Source of the DNA: an uncultured Halomonas sp.
GTDB taxonomy: Bacteria > Pseudomonadota > Gammaproteobacteria > Pseudomonadales > Halomonadaceae
DNA length: 64,000 nt
NCBI RefSeq assembly: GCF_947490095.1
Contig: NZ_CANLFS010000012.1
Span: forward strand, 1 to 64,000
Reading direction: 5' to 3'
In this document: one piece after another, positions 50,117-59,856 of the stretch
Position numbering within the stretch: the stretch's first letter is position 1
Layout of the letters: each line of letters begins with the position of its first letter
Notes under the pieces: model-generated
Told to the model about the DNA's origin: nothing
What the model saw: only the letters and a program-made list of their open reading frames with translations
Databases searched by the model: none
Made by a program: the position numbers and the translations under genes

Positions 50117-51586
50117 TCACCCGGCCCGGTAGTTCGGGGCTTCCTTGGTGATCTGCACATCGTGCACGTGGGACTCGTTGAAGCCGGCCCCGGTGATCTG
50201 CACGAACTGCGGCTTGGTGCGCATCTCCTGGATGTCGCCACAGCCGGTGTAGCCCATGGAGGCACGCAGGCCGCCCATCAGCTGGTGGACGATGGCGCTC
50301 ATCATGCCCTTGTAGGGCACGCGGCCCTCGATGCCTTCGGGTACCAGCTTCTCGGCACCCTCGCTCTTGTCCTGGAAATAGCGATCGGCGCTGCCCTGGG
50401 TCTGGGACATGGCCCCCATGGAGCCCATGCCGCGGTAGGCCTTGTAGGTACGGCCCTGAAAGAGCTCGATCTCGCCCGGCGCTTCCTCGGTGCCGGCCAG
50501 GAGGCCACCGGCCATCACGGTGCTGGCACCGGCCGCCACGGCCTTGGCCAGGTCGCCGGAGAAGCGTACGCCGCCGTCGGCGATCAGCGGGATATCGTAG
50601 GGGACCAGCGCCGCGGCGACATTGGAGACGGCGGTGATCTGCGGCACGCCGACCCCGGCCACCACGCGAGTGGTGCAGATGGAACCCGGGCCGATGCCGA
50701 CCTTGACGGCGTCGGCGCCGGCCTCGGCCAGCGCCTCGGCGGCCTCGGCGGTGGCGATGTTACCGCCGATCACCTGGATCTGGGGGAAGTTCTCCTTGAC
50801 CCAGCGCACGCGCTCGATCACGCCCTTGGAGTGGCCATGGGCGGTGTCGACCACCACCACATCGACCCCGGCCTCGGCCAGGGCGGCCACGCGCTCCGGC
50901 GTCTCGGGGCCGGTGCCCACCGCGGCGCCGACCAGCAGGCGGCCATCCGCGTCCTTGGCCGCCAGGGGGAAGGTGCGGGCCTTCTCGATGTCCTGGAAGG
51001 TGACCAGGCCACGCAGGCGATTCTCGTCGTCCACCACCAGCATCTTCTCGATGCGGTGCTCCTGCATCTTGGCCTTGATGACGTCGAGGGACGTGCCCAC
51101 CGGCACGGTCACGAGGTTCTCGCCGGGGGTCATGATATCGGCGACGCTATCGCCGTGGTTGGGCTGAAAGCGCATGTCACGCTGGGTCACCAGGCCCACC
51201 AGGGTCTCCCCCTTCACGACCGGAAAGCCGGAGAAGCCGTGTTCGGCGGCCATGGCCAGCAGGTCGGCCAGCTTGGCCTTGGGTCCGACGGTGATCGGGT
51301 CCTTGACGATGACGCTCTCGTGCTTCTTGACCTTGCGCACCTCGGCCGCCTGCTGCGCCATGGTCATGCTCTTGTGGATGATGCCGATGCCCCCTTCCTG
51401 GGCCATGGCGATGGCCAGACGCGCCTCGGTGACGGTGTCCATGGCGGCGGAGACCAGCGGGATGTTCAGGTAGAGGTCCCGGGTCAGGCGGGTCCGGAGA
51501 CTCACGTCGTTAGGCAGGACCTCGGAGTATCCGGGGACGAGTAATACGTCATCGAACGTAAGAGCTTCTTGGGCCATACGTAGCAT
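50117..51586 (-). CDS. guaB: Inosine-5'-monophosphate dehydrogenase
   Basis: GuaB oxidises IMP to XMP, the step before GuaA. The 489-residue protein has a TIM barrel with the catalytic loop [11 protein letters not shown], interrupted by a CBS pair (about 95-205), and flap residues MGSMGAMSQ. The start at 51586 ([19 protein letters not shown]) matches E. coli GuaB; no clear ribosome-binding site is seen and ATG 51577 is an alternative. It is divergent from xseA. Confidence 0.97.
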   Translation of the reverse strand: MLRMAQEALTFDDVLLVPGYSEVLPNDVSLRTRLTRDLYLNIPLVSAAMDTVTEARLAIAMAQEGGIGIIHKSMTMAQQAAEVRKVKKHESVIVKDPITVGPKAKLADLLAMAAEHGFSGFPVVKGETLVGLVTQRDMRFQPNHGDSVADIMTPGENLVTVPVGTSLDVIKAKMQEHRIEKMLVVDDENRLRGLVTFQDIEKARTFPLAAKDADGRLLVGAAVGTGPETPERVAALAEAGVDVVVVDTAHGHSKGVIERVRWVKENFPQIQVIGGNIATAEAAEALAEAGADAVKVGIGPGSICTTRVVAGVGVPQITAVSNVAAALVPYDIPLIADGGVRFSGDLAKAVAAGASTVMAGGLLAGTEEAPGEIELFQGRTYKAYRGMGSMGAMSQTQGSADRYFQDKSEGAEKLVPEGIEGRVPYKGMMSAIVHQLMGGLRASMGYTGCGDIQEMRTKPQFVQITGAGFNESHVHDVQITKEAPNYRAG

Positions 51587-51720
51587 ATGCGGCAACACCC
51601 ATGGAGGTAGGAGGAGGGAGTAAAGTTAATTCCCCATTATAGCGGCCGTAGGCGGGTCACGTCACGACCCAACGAGACAGCATGCTACCCTGAGCCTTTA
51701 CTACCCGACGAGTCAGCCTC

Positions 51721-53085
51721 ATGCCCCCTCTCGACGCCCCGCCCCTCTCCGTCAGCGAACTCAACCTCAGCGCCCGCCGGCACCTGGAGGGGCGCTTCGG
51801 CGACGTCTGGGTGGAAGGCGAGCTCTCAGGGGTATCTCGGCCGAGCTCGGGACACGTCTATTTCACCCTCAAGGATGACCAGGCCCAACTGCGCGGCGCC
51901 CTGTTTCGCAACCGGGCACGCTTCGTGGGCGCCCCCATGCGCGACGGTGACCGGGTCAGGGTCCGGGGGCGGCTGTCGATCTTCGAACCCCGGGGCGACT
52001 ATCAGTTAATCGCGGAAGCGGTGCAGGCCACCGGCATGGGGGAGCTGCTGGCGGCCTTGGAGCGGCTCAAGTCACGCCTCTCGAGCGAAGGCCTGTTCGC
52101 CAACGCGCGTCCCCTGCCCTACCCGCCGCGCCACCTGCTGGTGATCACCTCGCCGAGCGGTGCGGCGATTCGTGACATCATGGCGGTGCTTGCCCCACGC
52201 TGGCCCATGGTCAGGGTCACGCTGATCCCGGTGGTGGTCCAGGGGCGCGAGGCGCCGCCGGCCATGATCGCGGCACTCGGGCTGCTCAACCGCCAGTCGA
52301 ACCTGGATCCGAGCCGCGACGCCGTCCTGCTCACCCGGGGTGGCGGCAGCCTGGAAGACCTCTGGGCCTTCAATGACGAACACCTGGCCCGGGCGATCTA
52401 TCATTCACGGCTGCCGGTGATGTCGGCGGTGGGCCACGAGACGGACACGACCCTGGCCGACTTCGCCGCCGATGCCCGCGCGCCCACGCCGTCGGCCGCC
52501 GCCGAGCGGCTGGTGCCGGACCGCCGCGACCTCACCCATCGCCTGGCAATGCTCGAGGCGCGCACGTCCCGCGCGGTTCAGACCCGTCTCGATGCCGAGG
52601 GCCAGCGCCTGGACCACCTGCGGGTACGGCTGCGCCACCCCGGCGAGGGGCTGGACCGCCAGCGCCAGGCGCTGGCACAGCTGACCGGGCGACTGACGCG
52701 CGCCATCCAGGCACGCATGGCCGAGGCCCAGCGCCGCCAGACACAGCTGGCACGGCGACTGGCGATGCACCCTCCCGGCCGCCAGCTGACGCTGGCCGAG
52801 CACCGGCTCGCAGCAGTCAACCAGCGCCTCGTGGCCGCCGCACCGCGGTCGCTGAGGCGTCACCGCGAGCGCCTGACGGCCGTCGCCAGGGAGCTACAGG
52901 CCGTCAGCCCGCTGGCGGTACTCGGCCGCGGCTATGCGATCCTCGAGGACCCTCGGGGGCGCGTGGTGCGCCGCGCCGATGACGCCTCCCCCGGCGACCG
53001 GCTGACCGCCCGCCTGGGCGATGGCCACCTGACGCTCGAGGTTCTCCCGGGTGATACCCACGCCCGGAAACGGTCGAATCGGTAG
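51721..53085 (+). CDS. xseA: Exodeoxyribonuclease VII large subunit
   Basis: XseA with XseB degrades single-stranded DNA from both ends. The 454-residue protein has an N-terminal OB fold (VWVEGELSGVSRPSSGHVYFTLKDD), the catalytic domain with VITSPSGAAIRDI and SAVGHETDTTLADFAADARAPTPSAAAE, and a long coiled coil at about 260-390. It sits opposite guaB, a common gammaproteobacterial arrangement. xseB is not in this window. Confidence 0.96.
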   Translation: MPPLDAPPLSVSELNLSARRHLEGRFGDVWVEGELSGVSRPSSGHVYFTLKDDQAQLRGALFRNRARFVGAPMRDGDRVRVRGRLSIFEPRGDYQLIAEAVQATGMGELLAALERLKSRLSSEGLFANARPLPYPPRHLLVITSPSGAAIRDIMAVLAPRWPMVRVTLIPVVVQGREAPPAMIAALGLLNRQSNLDPSRDAVLLTRGGGSLEDLWAFNDEHLARAIYHSRLPVMSAVGHETDTTLADFAADARAPTPSAAAERLVPDRRDLTHRLAMLEARTSRAVQTRLDAEGQRLDHLRVRLRHPGEGLDRQRQALAQLTGRLTRAIQARMAEAQRRQTQLARRLAMHPPGRQLTLAEHRLAAVNQRLVAAAPRSLRRHRERLTAVARELQAVSPLAVLGRGYAILEDPRGRVVRRADDASPGDRLTARLGDGHLTLEVLPGDTHARKRSNR

Positions 53086-53229
53086 CCCGGGGTGAGCATG
53101 ATTTCCCTGGTGCTATCTAAGCTTAGTCGCAAGTCGTCTTGACCTTGGCGGCCAGATGCCGTTTCGTCGACGGTTCCTGCATCGTTCTCGCCAAGGGCGG
53201 GACCTCACCCTCACACCAAGGAGCAATAC

Positions 53230-53886
53230 ATGTCCCTGCGCATCAATGACCTCGTTCCGGACTTCAACGCCGACACCAGCCAGGGCCCCATCCGCTTTCA
53301 CGAGTGGCTGGACGGCAAGTGGGCCATCCTGTTTTCCCACCCCAAGGACTTCACGCCGGTCTGCACCACCGAGTTCGGCGCCGTGGCCAAGCTGAGCGAA
53401 GAGTGGAAGAAGCGCGACACCAAGGTGATCGGCGTCTCGGTGGATGGCGTGGAAGATCACCAGGGCTGGGTCAAGGATATCGCCAGCTTCGCCAGCTGCG
53501 ACGTTGACTTCCCGATCATCGCCGACGAGAAGCTCGAGGTCGCCAAGCTGTTCGACATGCTGCCGGCCGACGCCTACCTCCCGGACGGTCGCACTCCCGC
53601 CGATAGCGCCACCGTGCGTTCGGTATTCATCATCGGCCCGGACAAGCAGCTCAAGCTCGCCATGACCTACCCGATGAACGTCGGCCGTAACTTCGCCGAG
53701 ATACTGCGCGCCCTGGATGCCCTGCAGACCGCCAGCGGCGAAAATGTCGCCACCCCGGCCGACTGGAACCTGGGCCAGGACGTGATCATCCCCCCCGGCG
53801 TTTCCGACGAGGACGCCAAGGCGAGGTTCGGCGAATTCGAGACCGTCTTCCCCTATCTGCGTCGCGCCAAGCTGCCGCAGAAGTAA
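53230..53886 (+). CDS. 1-Cys peroxiredoxin (Prx6-type)
   Basis: The 218-residue peroxiredoxin has peroxidatic Cys45 in the Prx6-type motif FTPVCTTE and the C-terminal domain of about 50 residues typical of 1-Cys members. Another cysteine (SCDVDF) is not in the position of a standard resolving residue. It reduces peroxides with an external thiol. AAGGAG precedes ATG 53230, and a GC-rich hairpin follows the gene. Confidence 0.93.
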   Translation: MSLRINDLVPDFNADTSQGPIRFHEWLDGKWAILFSHPKDFTPVCTTEFGAVAKLSEEWKKRDTKVIGVSVDGVEDHQGWVKDIASFASCDVDFPIIADEKLEVAKLFDMLPADAYLPDGRTPADSATVRSVFIIGPDKQLKLAMTYPMNVGRNFAEILRALDALQTASGENVATPADWNLGQDVIIPPGVSDEDAKARFGEFETVFPYLRRAKLPQK

Positions 53887-53909
53887 GCGACTCCCCAGGC
53901 GTCACCCCC

Positions 53910-53933
53910 GGCCCCCGCCCCATGGCGGGGGCC
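53910..53933. terminator. Hairpin between prx and glrR
   Basis: GGCCCCCGCC pairs with GGCGGGGGCC around CCAT in the short gap between convergent genes. A T run is lacking on both sides; the stem is strong enough to act as a transcript end. Confidence 0.6.
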
Positions 53934-53950
53934 CTGCGTTGGGCGAGGCA

Positions 53951-55366
<1,416 letters not shown>

Positions 55367-55379
55367 GTCGGGGCCTCCG

Positions 55380-55949
55380 TCATTCTTCGGTCTGCTTGCG
55401 CATATTGATACGTTGCTCGATGGCGGTCAGCGCCTCGAGTTTCTTCTGGAGGTCGGCATTCTCCTCCTCCAACGCGGCACGACTGGCCTCGCTATCGGCC
55501 CGGGACGACTGGGCGGTATTCAACCGCTCGGCCATGGCCCGCCGGCGCTCCAGTGCATTGAGCCAGTAGCGCAGCAGCGGCTGCAGGGCCCGCGGCGCGG
55601 CGCTCAGATCGGCCTTGAAGAGTTCCGAGGCCTGCTTCCACTGCCGCTGGCTACCCCAGGCAAGCGCCACGGCACGGGCCAGGCGTTGCTCGGCGGCCTC
55701 CCCCTCCAGACGCTCGAGCATGGTAGTCCGCCAGGCACGGTCACCACGCTGTGACGCCAGCCCGAAAGCGACCCAGTCACTCAGCAGGCACCCCTGGTCG
55801 ACGAAGCTGGGCCGCTCGGCATCACAGTCGCTGGCGGGGGTCACGCCATGATGGGGCTCGGGGGGCGACTCGAGAGAGGGCCGGGGGAGCATCTCGCATC
55901 CGGCAAGCCAGATGGCCAGCAGGCCGACCAACAGGGGACGAAGGGTCAT
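55380..55949 (-). CDS. glrG: GlrG/QseG-like lipoprotein of the glr operon
   Basis: The 189-residue protein has a signal peptide with lipobox WLAGC, a middle domain with CLLSDWVAFGLASQRGD, and a C-terminal coiled coil (SEASRAALEEENADLQKKLE). In E. coli the gene between glrK and glrR (qseG/yfhG) encodes an outer-membrane lipoprotein that affects signalling by the kinase. AAAGGAA precedes the start at 55949. The spacing is 4 bases to glrK and 13 to glrR. Confidence 0.85.
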   Translation of the reverse strand: MTLRPLLVGLLAIWLAGCEMLPRPSLESPPEPHHGVTPASDCDAERPSFVDQGCLLSDWVAFGLASQRGDRAWRTTMLERLEGEAAEQRLARAVALAWGSQRQWKQASELFKADLSAAPRALQPLLRYWLNALERRRAMAERLNTAQSSRADSEASRAALEEENADLQKKLEALTAIEQRINMRKQTEE

Positions 55950-55953
55950 CGCA

Positions 55954-57495
55954 TCAGTTCCTTTCATCGTGGCCAGCCATCTCGTCGGGCATGGCGGGCG
56001 CTGGGGCTCGAGATGGCATGCCCTGGGGCAGGGTGAGGCGAAAGCAGACCGCCAGGCGCGCATCCTCCACCAGGGACAACTCTCCCCCTTGCAGGCGCGC
56101 ACAGTCCGCCGCCACCGATAGACCGATACCCGACCCCTTCAGGGGGCCCTTGCGGCGAATGCTGCCCTGGTAGAAGGCCTCGAACAATCGCGGACGGTCC
56201 ACTTCGGCGATGGGGTCGCCGCTGTTGGCCACCTCCAGTTCCAGGCGGTCGCGGCGCCGGCAGGCACGAATCTCCAGCACCCCGCCATCCGCCCCGTAGG
56301 CGATGGCGTTGGAGACGAGATTATCCAGGATATGGCCGGTGGCGGTGCCATCCAGCGACCACTCCACCGGGCCGTCGAAGGCCTCTACCCGCATCCCCTT
56401 GTTGGACAGCGCCAGGCGATGCTTGGCCAGGACCTCACGCAGCAGGGTCGCCACATCGAGCCGCTCGATGGCCGCGCGCCGGTTATGCTGCAGCAGGTTG
56501 TAGTCGAGCAGCTGCTCGATCAGCCGCTGAAGCTCGCGGCCGCTGCCATCGATCAAGTCGAGGATCTCCCGCTGCTGGGTGGCCAGCTCCCCCGCCACGC
56601 CATCGGCAAGCAGGGCAGACCCCTCGCGCACGCTGGCCAGTGGCGTCTTGAGCTCATGGGACATATGGCGCAGAAAGCGCTGTTTTTCGGCCTCGAGCTC
56701 ATCGAGGCGCGAGGCGAGCCAATCGAGGCGCTCATCCAGTTCGATCAGTTCCGCCGGCCCCTGTACCGGCCGCGGCGATTCATCCCGGGCACCACTGCCG
56801 ATCCTCAGGATGCGCCGCTCCAGGTATCGCACCGGCCGGATGATCAGCCAGGAGAAAAGCAGCATCAATGCCAGGCTGGCCGAGACCAGGGCACCGGTCT
56901 GCCACCACAGCTGCCCCTGAACCACGCGGGCCCGATCGCGGATCATGTCGATACGGGCATCGATCCGTCGGTTGGTGGCCTGGCGCAATGTTTCGGTACG
57001 CTCGGCGAACGCCGGAAAGGCGTCGAGCCGCGCCTCCAGGGCCTCGGCCGTCAGCTCAGGCAGCTCGCCGAGACTCTCGAGCTGCGCTTCCAGGGCGCCC
57101 ACGACCGGGTCTTCCGGCAACAACCGGCGCTGCAGCGCCAACAGTTGACGATACGCCTCGAGGCGCTCGGTGTAGATCTCCAGCAGGCTATCCTGTTCCA
57201 GCACGGCATACTGGCGGGCGCTACGCTCCATCTCCAGCGCCAATGCTCCCAGGGCCCGGGCACGGCGCGTCTCCTCCACCGCCTGGCGGGCGCTGACGTC
57301 GGCCAGGCGCGTCAGCTCGGTAACCGCCTGGGCCGCCTGAAACATCAGCACGCCTAACGGCAGCATCACCACCACGAAGGCGATCAGCACGAGTTGCAGC
57401 AGGGAGCGGGGGCGCCAACGTCGCGCGACTCGAGAAGTCATATCCAGCGTTCTTTGCAGGAAGCCAAAAGGCGAGGAGGTGGATGGATGAGCCAT
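55954..57495 (-). CDS. glrK: Sensor histidine kinase GlrK (QseE)
   Basis: The 513-residue membrane kinase has a transmembrane segment (about 31-55) with LLQLVLIAFVVVMLPLGVLMFQA, a helical periplasmic domain with LEMERSARQYAVLE as in E. coli GlrK, and a second segment (about 200-220). HAMP, HisKA with His280 (SHELKTPL) and HATPase domains follow. GAAGG lies nine bases before ATG 57495; Met19 is an alternative that gives a length nearer E. coli. It heads glrK-glrG-glrR and lies next to the predicted GlrR-controlled RNA. Confidence 0.94.
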   Translation of the reverse strand: MAHPSTSSPFGFLQRTLDMTSRVARRWRPRSLLQLVLIAFVVVMLPLGVLMFQAAQAVTELTRLADVSARQAVEETRRARALGALALEMERSARQYAVLEQDSLLEIYTERLEAYRQLLALQRRLLPEDPVVGALEAQLESLGELPELTAEALEARLDAFPAFAERTETLRQATNRRIDARIDMIRDRARVVQGQLWWQTGALVSASLALMLLFSWLIIRPVRYLERRILRIGSGARDESPRPVQGPAELIELDERLDWLASRLDELEAEKQRFLRHMSHELKTPLASVREGSALLADGVAGELATQQREILDLIDGSGRELQRLIEQLLDYNLLQHNRRAAIERLDVATLLREVLAKHRLALSNKGMRVEAFDGPVEWSLDGTATGHILDNLVSNAIAYGADGGVLEIRACRRRDRLELEVANSGDPIAEVDRPRLFEAFYQGSIRRKGPLKGSGIGLSVAADCARLQGGELSLVEDARLAVCFRLTLPQGMPSRAPAPAMPDEMAGHDERN

Positions 57496-57631
57496 CGTGT
57501 CGGACCTTCAGGATACCAGAATTTGCTTGGGAGCCGGGCACGGAGCCGGCGCCGGCATCATGCCCGGCGCGCCCGCGGCTCGCCGGGCCTATGCGAAGCC
57601 CCGCTGACGTCATGCCAAATGACGATGAACC

Positions 57632-57656
57632 AAAAAAAAGGCCGGCAAGGCCGGCC
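57632..57656 (-). terminator. Strong intrinsic terminator upstream of glrK
   Basis: On the minus strand GGCCGGC pairs with GCCGGCC around a short loop and is followed by eight T residues. No annotated gene ends here, so it must end some other leftward transcript. The predicted glrK-adjacent RNA is the only candidate. Confidence 0.9.
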
Positions 57657-58114
57657 CAAGTACGCAGGGAACTGAAGGGTCTGAAAGAAATGCCGGTGAC
57701 GGCCTGGTCCAGCCACCGCTCAGCCTTCCAAACGGGCCGGGGAAGGCCCTCGAAGCCATGCATCGGCCATCTGCCACCAGGGGCTGGCCTCCTCATGCGG
57801 GCGGCGTGCCATCTCCCGGCTCACCGCCCCGCTTCGTGCTTGGCAATGTCGCCCGGCCTGATAAAACGAGCGTCAGGCCGCGGCGCCACTGCGCTGTTCG
57901 ATCCCCCGTCAGGGGGAGAGGCATCCATGCCGGGGCATCCTTGCCCTTCGGGTACGCGTCCGTGAGCGTATCGGTACCCATCTCATCGCAACCTAAGTCA
58001 CACATCGCTAGAAGCAGACGCTGATCACCGAAGAGGCGGGGCACAGGGCAGTGTCGTTTCCACCTCTGGGCGATCGAAACGGTTCGAGCCGTAATGAACC
58101 GTTTCCGTTGCTCA
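57632..58114 (-). ncRNA. Predicted GlrR/sigma-54-controlled structured RNA (GlmY/GlmZ-like position)
   Basis: The predicted transcript starts near 58114, 12 bases after the -12 element of a near-consensus sigma-54 promoter, and ends at the T8 terminator near 57632. It has successive stem-loops: 10-base perfect arms at 58076-58085/58096-58105, then 57950-57955/57974-57979, 57933-57937/57942-57946, 57903-57907/57912-57916 and 57855-57861/57873-57879. No convincing protein is encoded. It lies directly upstream of glrK in the same direction, as glmY does in E. coli. At about 480 bases it is longer than GlmY/GlmZ (about 180-210), so processing or an internal end is likely. Homology is not shown. 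Confidence 0.5.
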
Positions 58115-58124
58115 CCCAGGTTGT

Positions 58125-58140
58125 TGCGATCACCGTGCCA
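58125..58140 (-). promoter_or_regulatory. Sigma-54 promoter
   Basis: The minus-strand sequence TGGCACGGTGATCGCA matches the consensus TGGCACGRNNNTTGCW at 12 of 13 defined positions, with correct GG-N10-GC spacing. A very AT-rich stretch with poly-A/T runs (58141-58185) lies just upstream, as expected for DNA bending between enhancer and promoter. Confidence 0.75.
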
Positions 58141-58236
58141 GAAATAAAAAAAACGTTTAGTTTCAATCAATTAAAAAAACAGATGAGCCGCCCTACAAGA
58201 AGAAGGCGGGCAATGGCGGCGGCGAGGCGGGCATTA

Positions 58237-58254
58237 TGTCATCGAGAGGCGACA
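58237..58254. promoter_or_regulatory. GlrR-type enhancer site 1 (exact TGTC-N10-GACA)
   Basis: TGTC-ATCGAGAGGC-GACA is an exact match to the palindrome reported for GlrR in enterobacteria. Its centre is about 130 bases upstream of the predicted start of the sigma-54 transcript. Confidence 0.65.
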
Positions 58255-58311
58255 CAACAGGGGCGTCTCTACAAGAACTCTTTATTTTCAAGTAGATACG
58301 ATGTCGCAAAA

Positions 58312-58329
58312 CAGCAACAGGGCGGATTC
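58312..58329. promoter_or_regulatory. GlrR-type enhancer site 2 (7 of 8 positions)
   Basis: TGTC-GCAAAACAGC-AACA differs from TGTC-N10-GACA at one base. It lies 75 bases upstream of site 1 in the same gap, just beyond the argA stop codon. Multiple spaced sites are usual upstream of sigma-54 promoters. Confidence 0.5.
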
Positions 58330-58358
58330 CGAAAAGCCTGGCACGGCGATATCCGCGA

Positions 58359-59672
58359 TCAGCCCAGCGGCTTGAGCAACACCTTGGATTTGCGGGCATG
58401 ATTATAGGTATCCCGCCGCAGCGGGGGCAGCGCCTCGAAATCGGCCAGGCGAAAGCCGTGTTCGAAGAACCAGTGCGTGGTATGGGTGGTCAGGGCAAAC
58501 AGCGAGGATAACCCCTGGCGCCGGGCACGACGCTCGACCTCGGCCAGCAGCAGCTCTCCCCGGGCACCGCCACGATAGTCGTCATGAACCGCCACGCAGG
58601 CCAGCTCTCCCACCTCGGCATCGGCGAAGCGATGCAGGGCCGCGCAACCGATCATCATGCCGTCCCGCTCGATTACCACGTAATCGTCGATCTCGTGCTC
58701 CAGCCGCTCCCGGGAGCGGGGCACCAGCATGCCGCGCTCTTCGAGAGGCTCGAGAAGCTCGAGCAGGCCGCCGATATCCGCCAGCTCGGCCGGACGCAGC
58801 TGTTCGTAGCGATGCCGAGTGATCATGGTGCCGACGCCGTCACGGGTAAACAGCTCCCCGAGCAGGGCATCATGGTCATGCCACGAGAGCAGGTGGGTAC
58901 GCGCCACGCCGTGACGAGCCGCCTGACACGCCGCCTCCAGATGGCGTGCCGGCTCGCTGCCGGGAACGGCCTGGGCCAACAGCGGCCCCGCCTCGGCGGG
59001 AGTCAGCTGACGCTGCATCTGGCCGCTGGCATCGAACAGGCCACTGGCCCCGCCGAGCAGAATCAGCTTGTCGGCCGACAGCGCCATGGCGGCGTGCTGG
59101 GCCACGGCAGAGGCATCGAGGTCGAAGACCTCACCGGTACTGGAGAAGCCCAGCGGCGGCAGCACCACCAGCGCTCCCTTCTCCAGCAGCCCCTCGATGG
59201 CCTGGGTACGCACCCGGCGCACCTCGCCGCTATGGTCGAAGTCGACGCCCTCGCGCACCCCCAGCGGCTTGGCCATCACCAGATTTCCCGACACGGCGGT
59301 GAGCTCGACGCCATGCATGGGAGTATTGGGCAGCCCCAGCGAGAAGCGCGCCTCCAGCCACAGCAGCTGCTCGGCGGCGACCCGCTCGATGCACGCCATG
59401 ACGGCATCGTCGGCGATCCCGCGCCCCTGATGCTGCCCCGGGGAGATCTCCGCCGCCTCCAGCGCCTGACCCACCTGGGGGCGAATGCCAAACACCACCA
59501 CCAACCGCACTCCCAGGGTGTGGAGTAGCGCCAGGTCCTGGACCAGTTGCTCGCCACGCCCCCGCGCCATCGCCTCGCCCTCGATCAGGATGACGAAGGT
59601 GCGTCCTCGATGGGCATTGATATAAGGCGAAGAGTTGCGAAACCAGTCGACGAAGGGGAAACGTGTATCCAA
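58359..59672 (-). CDS. argA: Amino-acid N-acetyltransferase (N-acetylglutamate synthase)
   Basis: ArgA makes N-acetylglutamate, the first step of arginine synthesis. The 437-residue protein has an amino-acid-kinase-like domain (WFRNSSPYINAHRGRTFVILIEGEA) that usually binds arginine as feedback inhibitor, and a C-terminal GNAT domain (ELACVAVHDDYRGGARGELLL). Start TTG 59672 is chosen because CGGAG lies upstream, the residues then align with the family and an extended -10 promoter at 59748-59756 excludes the longer frame. The length agrees with E. coli (443). Confidence 0.93.
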   Translation of the reverse strand: MDTRFPFVDWFRNSSPYINAHRGRTFVILIEGEAMARGRGEQLVQDLALLHTLGVRLVVVFGIRPQVGQALEAAEISPGQHQGRGIADDAVMACIERVAAEQLLWLEARFSLGLPNTPMHGVELTAVSGNLVMAKPLGVREGVDFDHSGEVRRVRTQAIEGLLEKGALVVLPPLGFSSTGEVFDLDASAVAQHAAMALSADKLILLGGASGLFDASGQMQRQLTPAEAGPLLAQAVPGSEPARHLEAACQAARHGVARTHLLSWHDHDALLGELFTRDGVGTMITRHRYEQLRPAELADIGGLLELLEPLEERGMLVPRSRERLEHEIDDYVVIERDGMMIGCAALHRFADAEVGELACVAVHDDYRGGARGELLLAEVERRARRQGLSSLFALTTHTTHWFFEHGFRLADFEALPPLRRDTYNHARKSKVLLKPLG

Positions 59673-59747
59673 GGGCCGCGCTCCGGCAGCGGGTGAACGA
59701 AAGGGACGTAGAGAGACGCAAGAAACAAAACGGATGAGAGCGCCACG

Positions 59748-59756
59748 ACTATAGCA
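59748..59756 (-). promoter_or_regulatory. Extended -10 promoter element of argA
   Basis: The minus-strand sequence TGCTATAGT fits an extended -10 (TGnTATAAT). It would give a leader of about 70 bases before the TTG start. A -35 match is not obvious. Confidence 0.5.
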
Positions 59757-59770
59757 GAGCGACGCAAACG

Positions 59771-59794
59771 GCGGCACCACTGCCGTGGTACCGC
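59771..59794 (-). terminator. Possible terminator after pit
   Basis: GCGGCACCAC and GTGGTACCGC form a 10-base stem with one mismatch and a TGCC loop. On the minus strand it is followed by CGTTTGC. A second hairpin, GGGGCTC/GAGCCCC, lies at 59807-59824. Confidence 0.45.
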
Positions 59795-59856
59795 CGCGTC
59801 ACGTCCGGGGCTCGCGAGAGCCCCCGGCCTGCCCTGCTCCTGGCGTTTCGCCGGGG

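Noticed and set aside
48442..51544. Two long frames (464 and 503 residues) opposite guaA and guaB
   Set aside because: Shadows of highly conserved genes; no family resemblance and typical mirror composition.
57796..57811. Second sigma-54-like sequence TGGCACGCCGCCCGCA
   Set aside because: The spacing is correct, but the -12 part is CCGCA and there is no TGTC-N10-GACA site near it; GG-N10-GC is common in GC-rich DNA. It would give a transcript of about 155 bases ending at the same terminator, so it merits mapping.
57793..58170. 125-residue frame on the minus strand in the glrK upstream gap
   Set aside because: Its start lies upstream of the sigma-54 promoter, it has no recognised domain, and stem-loops run through it. 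A shorter version from 58005 cannot be fully excluded.
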